DNA from: Bog-756 sp963734435
GTDB taxonomy: Bacteria > Actinomycetota > Acidimicrobiia > Acidimicrobiales > RAAP-2
Direction of reading: 5' to 3'
NCBI GenBank assembly: GCA_963734435.1
Contig: CAVTHA010000010.1
Location: forward strand, 248,001 to 312,000
DNA length: 64,000 nucleotides
The translations under genes were made by a program, and so were the position numbers. Every line of letters starts with the position of its first letter. Position 1 is the first letter of the stretch. Below the pieces are notes generated by a model, which did not search any database, was not told where the DNA came from, and saw only the letters and a list, made by a program, of their open reading frames with translations. Below, piece by piece: positions 25,377-32,536 of the stretch.

Positions 25377-27061
25377 CTGCTCCGGGCCGACGTTGGTGCG
25401 TCGTGCCGCCACGCCGGCGGATCGGGGCGACGGCACGGAGCAGACCGTAGACGATCGAGTCGAAAAGGGCCTGCCAGGAGGCCTCGATGATGTTCTCCGA
25501 CACGCCGATCGTCGTCCAGACCGACCTCGCCGTCGGTGGTGTCGATGAGGACCCGCGTGACCGCCGCGGTGCCCGGCCGGTGTCGAGGACGCGGACCCGG
25601 TAGTCGACCAGGTGGATGCCCGACAGCACCGGATAGCGCGAGCCGATGGCCTGGCGCAGGGCCGAGTCGAGGGCGTTGACCGGTCCGTTGCCCTCGGCCG
25701 TGGCCACCACCCGGTCGTCGCCGACACGGACCTTCACCGTGGCCTCGGTCAGACTGGTGCCGTCGCCGTGGTCGGCGATGACCCGGAACGACTCGAGCTC
25801 GAAGAAGTCGGGCTCCCATCCGGTGGCCCGGCGGAGCAGCAGCTCGAGGGAGCCGTCGGCCACTTCGAAGTGGTAGCCCCGGTGCTCGAGGCGTCTTCAG
25901 CGTGTCGAGCACCGCCGGCCAGGGCGTCGGAGTCGAGCTTCGAGGCCGAGCTCCTCGGCCTTGAGGGCCAGGGTCGAGCGGCCGGCCATCTCGGAGACCA
26001 CGAAGCGGGTGCCGTTGCCGACCAGCTCGGGAGGGACGTGCTCATAGGCGTCCGGCGGCGGGCGATGGCGCTGGTGTGGAGCCCGGCCTTGTGGGCGAAG
26101 GCGGCGGCGCCCGACGTAGGGCTGCTGAGGGTTGGGCGCGATGTTGACCAGCTCGGCGATGTGGTGCGAGACCGGGCGTGATGAGCTCGAGGCGGTCGGT
26201 CGGGATGGTGCGGACGCGGAGCTTGAGCGACAGGTTGGGGATGGCGGCCGACAGATCGGCGTTGCCGGTCCGCTCGCCGTAGCCGTTGACGCAGCCCTGG
26301 ACGTGGGTGGCGCCGGCCCGGACGGCGGCAACGAGTTGGCCACGGCGCAGCCGGAGTCGTTGTGGAAATGGACCCCGATCTGGCACTCGAACTCGGCCAC
26401 GACGCCGTGGCCACGATGCGCTCCACGTCGTGGGGCAAGGTCCCACCGTTGGTGTCGCAGAGCACCAGGGTCTCGGCACCGGCCTCTTCGGCGGCCCGCA
26501 GGACGCGCAGCGAGAATTCCGGGTTGTCCCGGTAGCCGTCGAAGAAGTGCTCGGCGTCGAAGAAGACTCGCAGGTCGTGCCGGCGGAGGAACGCCACCGA
26601 GTCGGCCACCATGGCGACGGCCTCGTCCAGCGTGGTCCGCAGGGCGTCGGTGACGTGCATCTCCGACGCCTTGGCCACGATGCAGACCGCCTCGGTGTTG
26701 GCCTTCGACCAGGTGGCGCAGCGACCTCGTCGTCCTCGGCGCCGCACCCCGGCGCGGCGGGTCGAGCCGAAGGCCACCAGGGTGGCCGTGGACAGGCGCG
26801 AGCTCGGCCGGGGCCCGGGCGAAGAACTCCTCGTCCTTCGGATTGGCGCCCGGCCAGCCCACCCTCGATGAAGGTCACCCCGAGATGGTCGAGCTGCTCG
26901 GCCACCCGCAGCTTGTCGTCGACGGTCAGCGAGAGTCCTTCCTGCTGGGAACCGTCGCGCAGCGTGGTGTCGAAGATGTCCACCGCGTCGGGCAGGTCGG
27001 GCAGGTCGAAGTCGTGACCGCCCCCCGGGATGGGACCTCCCTCCCGGCTTGCCGCGGGCAT
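25373..27061 (-). CDS. cimA: (R)-citramalate synthase / isopropylmalate synthase family (frameshifted)
   Basis: ATG 27061 (MPAASREGGPIPGGG) is the most plausible start, TTG 27082 an alternative. The HMGL-like catalytic domain is clear: VDIFDTTLRDGSQQEGLSL with metal Asp, TFIEGG, VFFDAEHFFDGYRDNPEFS, TLVLCDTNGGTLPHDVE and an HFHNDSGCAVA-like metal histidine pair. The C-terminal LeuA-dimer regulatory domain follows (GIHLVDYRVRVLDTG, TRVLIDTTDGEVG, EASWQALFDSIVYGLL). CimA-type proteins condense pyruvate and acetyl-CoA to citramalate, the first step of threonine-independent isoleucine synthesis. At least six shifts. Third gene behind the isoleucine-rich leader peptide, which supports CimA over LeuA. 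Confidence 0.82.
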
Positions 27062-27160
27062 GGGCACGCTGGCCCGGGTCAACGGGTGGGAGGCTCCGGC
27101 CCTCCCATGGGTGTGGGCATGCCCGTGCCCGGCCGGCGGCGCGTCCCGAGCGTCGGACCG

Positions 27161-28091
27161 TCACTCGACATGGTCGAGCCAGTCCTTGTACCGGTCCACT
27201 TCGCCTCGCACGGTGGCGAAGTAGGTCGCTTGGATCTTCACGGTGATGGGACCGGGCCGGCCGTCCCCGACCGTCCGGTCGTCGACTGCCCGGATGGGCA
27301 CCACCTCGGCCGCCGTGCCGGTGAGGAACGCTTCGTCGGCGGTGTAGAGGTCGGTGCGGACGAGCGGCTCGTGGACACCTCGTAGCCGAGGTCGCGGGCG
27401 ATGGTCTCGACCGACTGCTGGGTGATCCCGGCCAGGGCGCCGGAATCCGAGGTGGGCGGGGAGATCAGCCGCCCCTTCGGACGATGAAGATGTTCTCGCC
27501 CGTGCATTCGCTGACCTTCCCGTCGGGAGCGAGCAGGATGGCCTCGTCGTAGCCGGCCTTCAACGCCTCGACCTTGGCCAGCGAGGAGTTGATGTACATG
27601 CCGGTGCCCTTGGCCGCGGTCGGGACGGCGTTGGGATCATGGCGCTGCCATGAGCAGATCTTCAGTCGAGATCCCGTTGGCCACTCCCTCGTCGCCCAGA
27701 TAGGTGCCCCAGGGCCAGGCGGCGATGGCCACATTGACCGGGCAAGGGAGCGGGTTCAGTCCCATCTCGCCGTAGCCGAGGAAGACGAGGGGCCGGATGT
27801 AGCACCCGTCGTCGAGCCGGTTGACCCGAACCACGGTCCGGGCGGCGTCGATGATCTCGTCGATGGAGAAGGGGATGTCGATCATGAAGACCTTGGCCGA
27901 CATGAAGAGCCGCTCGATGTGATCGGTGAGCCGGAACACGGCCACGCCCCGGGCGACGTCGGATAGGCCCGGATCCCTTCGAACACGCCAGAGCCGTAGT
28001 GCAGGGAGTGGGTCAGCACGTGGGTGGTGGCATCAGCCCAGTCGACGAGCTCGCCGTCCATCCAGATCTTGTCGGTAGGGGTAACGGGCAT
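27161..28091 (-). CDS. ilvE: branched-chain amino acid aminotransferase (frameshifted)
   Basis: From ATG 28091 (MPVTPTDKIWMDGELVDWAD) to RYKDWLDHVE. Class IV aminotransferase features: THVLTHSLHYGSGVFEGIRA, TDHIERLFMSAKV, CYIRPLVFLGYGEMGLNP, the PLP lysine in AAKGTGMYINSSLAKVEA, GYDEAILLAPDGKVSECTGE and TGTAAEVVPI. Shifts near 27955, 27650, 27475 and 27378. It transfers the amino group from glutamate to the 2-keto acids of Ile, Val and Leu. Three bases separate it from leuB, placing it in the attenuated operon. Confidence 0.9.
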
Positions 28092-28094
28092 GGC

Positions 28095-29111
28095 TCAGAG
28101 CCTTTCTGCGACGGCGTTGCCGATGTCGGCGGTGGTCAGGGACGGGTCCGGTTGGGAGGCGATGAACTGGGCGACGGCATGGGAGACCTTCGCCGCGGCC
28201 GACGATTCGCCGAGATGCTCGAGCATCAGGGCGGCCGAGCGGATGGCAGCGGTGGGATTGGCCCGGCCGGTCCCGGCGATGTCGTGTGCGGCACCGTGCA
28301 CCGGCTCGAACAACGAGGGGCCGGTTCGGTCGGGATTGAGGTTGGCGGAGGCGGCGTACCCGATGCCGCCGGCAATGGCTCCGGCCAGGTCGGTGATGAT
28401 GTCGCCGAAGAGATTGTCGGTGACGATGACGTCGTAGCGCCCGGGGTCCTCGACGAGATAGATACAGGCTGCGTCCACGTGGTTGTAATCACGACTCACC
28501 GCCGGGAACTCGTCCGACACCTCGGCCACCGTACGGTGCCAGAGGTCACCGGCGAAGGTCAGCACGTTGGTCTTGTGCACCAGGGTCAGGTGGTGTCGAC
28601 GGCCGCCGGCCAGCCCGAAGGCGAACCTGGCACACCGCTCCACGCCGTGCCGAGTGTTGACCGACCCCTGCGTGGCCACCTCGAAGGGTGTGCCCTTCCG
28701 CAGGAAGCCGCCCTCCCCCGCATAGGTCCCCTCGGTGTTCTCGCGGACCACCACGAAGTCGCACTCGGGCGCGGGCGCCCCCGGCACCCCGGTGAAGGGG
28801 CGCATGTTGACGTAGAGGTCCAGCTCGAAGCGGAGCCGGAGCAGGAGCCCACGCTCCAGCAGGCCGGGGGGTACGACGGTGGACCCGACCGGGGGTCCCA
28901 CCGCCCCGAGCAGGATGGCGTCCTGGCCGCGCAGCTCCTCGAGCACCGCGTCGGGCAGGACCTCGCCGGTGCGCACGTACCGGTCAGCACCCAGGTCGTA
29001 CTCGGTGGTGGTCAACGGCACGCCGGCCGCGTCGACGACCTTGAGGGCTTCGGCCACTACCTCGGGCCCGATGCCGTCGCCGCCGATGAGGCCGACCTTG
29101 TGGGTGCTCAC
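28095..29111 (-). CDS. leuB: 3-isopropylmalate / 3-methylmalate dehydrogenase
   Basis: Intact, 338 residues from GTG 29111. IPMDH signature: GLIGGDGIGPEVV, LLGAVGPPVG, RENTEGTYAGEGG, LVHKTNVLTFAGDLW, the metal/nicotinamide region NLFGDIITDLAGAIAGGIG and EPVHGAAHDIAGTGRANP. It oxidatively decarboxylates 3-isopropylmalate in leucine synthesis, and the same enzyme handles 3-methylmalate in the citramalate route to isoleucine. First gene of leuB-ilvE-cimA, downstream of a leader-peptide attenuator and of a short open frame whose TGA overlaps the GTG start. Confidence 0.95.
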   Translation of the reverse strand: MSTHKVGLIGGDGIGPEVVAEALKVVDAAGVPLTTTEYDLGADRYVRTGEVLPDAVLEELRGQDAILLGAVGPPVGSTVVPPGLLERGLLLRLRFELDLYVNMRPFTGVPGAPAPECDFVVVRENTEGTYAGEGGFLRKGTPFEVATQGSVNTRHGVERCARFAFGLAGGRRHHLTLVHKTNVLTFAGDLWHRTVAEVSDEFPAVSRDYNHVDAACIYLVEDPGRYDVIVTDNLFGDIITDLAGAIAGGIGYAASANLNPDRTGPSLFEPVHGAAHDIAGTGRANPTAAIRSAALMLEHLGESSAAAKVSHAVAQFIASQPDPSLTTADIGNAVAERL

Positions 29112-29143
29112 TGTCTTCTGTCCTCGTCCTGTGCTGTGCTCAT
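29108..29143 (-). other. 11-codon upstream ORF overlapping leuB start
   Basis: ATG 29143 opens MSTAQDEDRRQ and stops at TGA 29110-29108, which overlaps the GTG of leuB (GTGA). It could couple ribosomes into leuB. No independent evidence of translation. Confidence 0.4.
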
Positions 29144-29196
29144 TGCCTGGTGTTCACTGCCTGGTGTTCGTTGCCTGGTGCTCACTGCGTGGTGCC
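29141..29196. repeat. four 14-bp tandem repeats in the leuB leader
   Basis: CATTGCCTGGTGTT, CACTGCCTGGTGTT, CGTTGCCTGGTGCT and CACTGCGTGGTGCC follow head to tail. On the coding strand each unit contains an AxCACCAGGCAxTG core resembling the GTGAGCACC start of leuB. Confidence 0.85.
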
Positions 29197-29267
29197 GATG
29201 CCGACTCTGGCCCCGAGAAGTGGATCCACCGACACGATCCCGGCCGTCGCCCTCGGGCGCCCAATTG

Positions 29268-29292
29268 AAAAACCGCCCACCATGTGGACGGT
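29268..29292 (-). terminator. attenuator terminator upstream of leuB
   Basis: On the minus strand, ACCGTCCAC-ATG-GTGGGCGGT forms a 9-bp stem (one G-U pair) with a 3-base loop, and five U residues follow (29272-29268; the last stem A-U pair uses the first of them). It is a textbook intrinsic terminator inside the leuB leader. Confidence 0.8.
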
Positions 29293-29297
29293 CGCGA

Positions 29298-29320
29298 GGC
29301 ACACACGGGTGGTGTGTGCC
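29298..29320 (-). promoter_or_regulatory. pause hairpin directly after leader peptide
   Basis: GGCACACAC (29320-29312 on the minus strand) pairs perfectly with GTGTGTGCC (29306-29298) across a 5-base loop. It begins at the last base of the leader stop codon, the usual place for the 1:2 pause hairpin of attenuators. Confidence 0.7.
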
Positions 29321-29367
29321 TAGTCGATGATGATTACGGAGTCGCGGCGGTCTGGGAGCGATGCCAT
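29320..29367 (-). CDS. isoleucine/valine leader peptide of the leuB-ilvE-cimA operon
   Basis: Fifteen codons from ATG 29367 to TAG 29322-29320: MASLPDRRDSVIIID. Three consecutive ATC isoleucine codons after a GTA valine codon stand directly before the stop, and a pause hairpin and a U-tract terminator follow. This is the architecture of branched-chain amino acid attenuators: ribosome stalling at the Ile codons when charged Ile-tRNA is scarce would favour read-through into leuB. A promoter places the transcript start at or next to the ATG, so the leader would be leaderless. No antiterminator pairing is obvious beyond CCACC with GGTGG. Confidence 0.72.
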   Translation of the reverse strand: MASLPDRRDSVIIID

Positions 29368-29375
29368 CAACGTCC

Positions 29376-29404
29376 AGTGTCGCCGCTCCGGGAAGAACCG
29401 TCAA
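29376..29404 (-). promoter_or_regulatory. predicted promoter of the leuB operon leader
   Basis: On the minus strand TTGACG (29404-29399), 17-base spacer, GACACT (29381-29376). Eight bases later comes the leader ATG, so transcription would begin at about the start codon. It overlaps the tsaC stop codon. Confidence 0.55.
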
Positions 29405-30099
29405 CCCCGTCCGGGCTCCGTCCTCCAGCGGATACCGTCCGAGCCGGTGTCCTCGGCCTCGGCTCCGACCGGGATGCGGGCCAGCTCACCCCACGGAAGG
29501 GCCCCTTCACGCAGGCACCGGGCGGAAGACCCTCGGCACTCGATCACGGTAGAGGGGACCCCGTCGCACACGCCACCGTCCAGGACGGCGCCGAGTCGGT
29601 CGTCGACCCCGAACATCTCGATCACCTGCGTGGCCGAGGTGGCTGGCGGCGCGCCGTGGAGGTTGGCACTGGTCACCGCCAGCGGCCCCACCCGGCGGCA
29701 GAGGGACTCGACCAGCGCGTGGTCCGGCCACCTGATCCCGACGGTTCGGCCGGCCGAGGGCGATCCGCCAAGGTCAGGCCCGAAACCACGGCCTCTCGGC
29801 ACCACCAGGGTGAGCGGTCCTGGCCAGTGGTGCCGGGCCAAGCGGGCCGCAGCCCGCCCCAGCCGTCCGGCCACTTCAGCGATCTGGTCGGGGTGACCGA
29901 TGAGTACCGGCACCGGTACATGGGAGGGCCGATGCTTCAGGGCGAACAGGGTGGCCAGCGCTTCGGGGTGGGCGGGGTGGGCGGCCAGCCCGTAGACGGT
30001 GTCGGTGGGGATGGCGACCACGCCACCCGTCTCCAGCGCGCCCGCCAACCACGCCAGCCCCTCCTGGTCCGGGCGCAGCAGCCGGGCGGCCCTGGTCAA
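29401..30099 (-). CDS. tsaC: L-threonylcarbamoyladenylate synthase (Sua5/YrdC/TsaC family)
   Basis: 232 residues from TTG 30099, whose TTGA overlaps the prmC stop. YrdC-domain motifs: GGVVAIPTDTVYGLAA, LFALKHRPSHVPVPVLI (KxR), WPGPLTLVVPR, VGIRWPDHAL and VTSANLHGAPPATS. It makes threonylcarbamoyl-AMP from threonine, bicarbonate and ATP for tRNA t6A modification at ANN-decoding tRNAs. Placement after prmC is the normal actinobacterial order. Without the C-terminal Sua5 domain it is the short TsaC form. Confidence 0.9.
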   Translation of the reverse strand: MTRAARLLRPDQEGLAWLAGALETGGVVAIPTDTVYGLAAHPAHPEALATLFALKHRPSHVPVPVLIGHPDQIAEVAGRLGRAAARLARHHWPGPLTLVVPRGRGFGPDLGGSPSAGRTVGIRWPDHALVESLCRRVGPLAVTSANLHGAPPATSATQVIEMFGVDDRLGAVLDGGVCDGVPSTVIECRGSSARCLREGALPWGELARIPVGAEAEDTGSDGIRWRTEPGRG

Positions 30100-30999
30100 C
30101 GTCGGGCCACCAACACCCGGTCGCGGCCGGCCAGGTCCCGCTCGACGACGACCCGCCCGAACCGGGCGCGACGGGCCATGGCCCGTGCGACCGACGCCTG
30201 GTCGGGATCGAGCTCGATCACCATGGCTCCGTCCGGCCCGAGCCAGTCCGGGGCGGCATCGATGATCGCCTCGATGGCCGCCGTCCCCCCGACGCCGGTG
30301 GAGCCCGGGGCGGCCACCAGGGCCTGCCGGGGCTCCCAGTCGCGCACGACGGAGTCGAGGCCGGCGAATTCCGCTTCGGCCACGTAGGGGGGATTGGAGA
30401 CCACCAGGTCGATCCGTCCTGCCAGTTCCCGGGGCAGGGCATCGAACCACCACCCTTGAACGAAGTGCACGCTCGGGACGGGTCGGGCGACGGCGAGCGC
30501 CGCCAGGTTCTGCCGGGCCACCACCAAGGCGTCGGCCGAGACGTCGGTGGCCCAGACGTCGAGATCACGGCACATAGCGCGGCCCTCGTCGGCCAACGAG
30601 AGGGCGATGGCCCCAGAGCCGGTACCGAGATCGACGCACACCCGACCGCCGGCGGCCCTCGGCTCTCCGTGCCGGGAGGCGTCGTCCGGATCGGAGGATC
30701 GGCAGATGCGGCCGAGCTCGGCCAGGGCCACCTCGACCACCTGCTCGGTCTCCGGGCGGGGGATGAGGACCCGTCGGTCGACCACCAGCTCGAGGTCGGC
30801 GGAACGGCCAGCTGCCGAGCAGGTACTGGAGCGGCTCGCCGGCCAGGCGGCGTTGGACCAGCTCCGGCCACCGGTCGCCAGCGTGATCGAGGATCCAGCG
30901 GGCCTCCTGGGCCGAACCGAGGTGCCTCGGTGAGCGACGCCACGACCGCCGGCCCGGGCGACCGTGCTGCCCGATCGGAGACGGCGGGCCGCCGCTCAT
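30096..30999 (-). CDS. prmC: peptide chain release factor N5-glutamine methyltransferase (frameshifted N-terminus)
   Basis: C-terminal two thirds read cleanly: VDRRVLIPRPETEQVVEVAL, VCVDLGTGSGAIALSL (SAM site), and the diagnostic NPPY in IDLVVSNPPYVAEAEF. The N-terminal helical domain is split by shifts near 30920 and 30805 (SAQEARWILDHAGDRWPELV, RLAGEPLQYLLGSWPF). Start is uncertain: ATG 30999 or GTG 30943. It methylates the GGQ glutamine of release factors, fitting its place directly after prfA. Confidence 0.88.
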
Positions 31000-31027
31000 C
31001 TCCGACGCGCGGTGCCCGCCGCACCGA

Positions 31028-32113
31028 TCAGGCGTCATCCGAGCTGGCGGGTAGCGCTTGTCGGCCATGAGGGCATCGATCAGCTCGTCGAGGTCGCCCA
31101 TCAGGATCCGGTCCAGCTTGTAGAGGGTGAGCCCGATCCGGTGGTCGGTCACCCGGTTGTCCTTGTAAGTTGTAGGTCCGGATCTTCTCCGACCGGCCGC
31201 CGCCGCCCACCTGGCTGCGCCGGCTGTTCAGAGCTCGGCAGCCTGGCGGTCCTGCTCCGCCTTGAGCAGGCGGGCACGGAGCACCGGTCATGGCCTTGGC
31301 CCGGTTCTGGATCTGGCTCTTCTCGTCCTGCATGGCCACCACGATGCCGGTGGGAAGGTGGGTGATCCGCACCGCCGAGTCGGTGGTGTTGACCGATTGA
31401 CCACCCGGCCCGGTCGAGCGGTACACGTCGATCTTGAGATCATCCGGCTCGATGTGCACGTCGACCTCGTCGGCCTCGGGTAGGACGGTGACCGTCGCCG
31501 ACGAGGTGTGGACCCGGCCCTGGGACTCGGTCACCGGTACCCGCTGCACCCGGTGGGGGCCACCCTCGTACTTGAGCCGCTGACCAGGCGTCGTCCGCCC
31601 TTCACCATGAAGGTGACCTGTTGAGGCCGTCCCACGTCCGACGGGCTCGGACGACAGGATCTCGACCTTCAAGCTTCCGCTGGGCGGCGTAGCGGGACGT
31701 ACATCTCGAACAGGTCCTTGGCGAAGAGGTTGGCCTCCTCCCCGCCTTCGGCCCCCCGGATCTCGATGATGACGTTGCTTGCCGTCGTTCGGGTCCTTTG
31801 GCACGAGCAGCAGCTTGAGCTCCTCCTCCTGGCGGGCCACCTCGGACTCGGCCTGGTCCACCTCGGTCTGTGCCAGCTCCCGCTCGTCTCCGGTGGAGTC
31901 GTGGAGCATCTCCCGGGCGGCATCGAGGTCCGATTCGGCGGCCTGCAGCCCGTGCCAGCCGTTCACGACCTCCTTCAGCTCGCGATGGCGCCGGGAGACG
32001 TCGCGCAAACGGTGCGGGTCGGTCGAGAGAGCCGGGTCGTTGAGCTCTTCCAACACCGACTCGTACTCGCCCTCGAGCTCGTTCAGGCGGTCCTGAACCC
32101 TCTGGTGGAACAC
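31028..32113 (-). CDS. prfA: peptide chain release factor 1 (frameshifted)
   Basis: Starts at GTG 32113 (or TTG 32119). N-terminal helical domain QDRLNELEGEYESVLEEL, EIRGAEGGEEANLFAKDLF, the VQRVPVTESQGRVHTSSATV segment and the catalytic GGQ in YRSTGPGGQSVNTTDSAVR are visible, then RSEKIRTYN and GDLDELIDALMADKRY. At least five one-base indels break the frame; for example CAACTTACAAGG carries one extra T relative to the expected YNYKDNR. An essential gene cannot be dead, so these are consensus errors. Recognises UAA/UAG stop codons. Confidence 0.93.
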   Translation of the reverse strand: MFHQRVQDRLNELEGEYESVLEELNDPALSTDPHRLRDVSRRHRELKEVVNGWHGLQAAESDLDAAREMLHDSTGDERELAQTEVDQAESEVARQEEELKLLLVPKDPNDGKQRHHRDPGGRRRGGGQPLRQGPVRDVRPATPPSGSLKVEILSSEPVGRGTASTGHLHGEGRTTPGQRLKYEGGPHRVQRVPVTESQGRVHTSSATVTVLPEADEVDVHIEPDDLKIDVYRSTGPGGQSVNTTDSAVRITHLPTGIVVAMQDEKSQIQNRAKAMTGAPCPPAQGGAGPPGCRALNSRRSQVGGGGRSEKIRTYNLQGQPGDRPPDRAHPLQAGPDPDGRPRRADRCPHGRQALPASSDDA

Positions 32114-32184
32114 GGGCAAAGGGTAGCGCCAACCCCCGCGGGCCCCTCCGGACTCACGCCGGGCGGCCCGTCGGCGTCAGGCGA

Positions 32185-32421
32185 TCAGGACGCCGGCGGT
32201 GATGTCGATCGCCGGCGCGATCCGCTCTTGGCATACCGGCGCTGGAACCGCTCGACCCGGCCGCCCGAGTCCACCAGCTTCTGCTTGCCGGTGAAGAACG
32301 GATGACACTCGTTGCACAGCTCCAGATGGATCTCCGGCTTGGTCGACCGGGTCGTGAACGTGTTGCCACACGAGCAACGCACCGAGGACTCGACGTAAGA
32401 GGGGTGGAGGTCGGACTTCAT
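32185..32421 (-). CDS. rpmE: 50S ribosomal protein L31, zinc-binding form
   Basis: 78 residues from ATG 32421 (MKSDLHPSYVESSVRCSCGN). The four zinc cysteines are in RCSCGNTF and ELCNECHPFFTGKQK, so it is the C+ form. Typical L31 ends near RRYAKS; the extra GSRRRSTSPPAS tail may be genuine or a small indel. It lies between rho and prfA, the standard actinobacterial order. Confidence 0.95.
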   Translation of the reverse strand: MKSDLHPSYVESSVRCSCGNTFTTRSTKPEIHLELCNECHPFFTGKQKLVDSGGRVERFQRRYAKSGSRRRSTSPPAS

Positions 32422-32536
32422 GGGTTCTCCCTAGCTGAGGCGCCCGCCCCACAGGCGGTCACCGACTACACAGTTTAATGGACGCTCGCCCGGGCTCGTC
32501 CGGGCCGCGGGCGGCGGCGGTGCGGTCCCGAACGGC

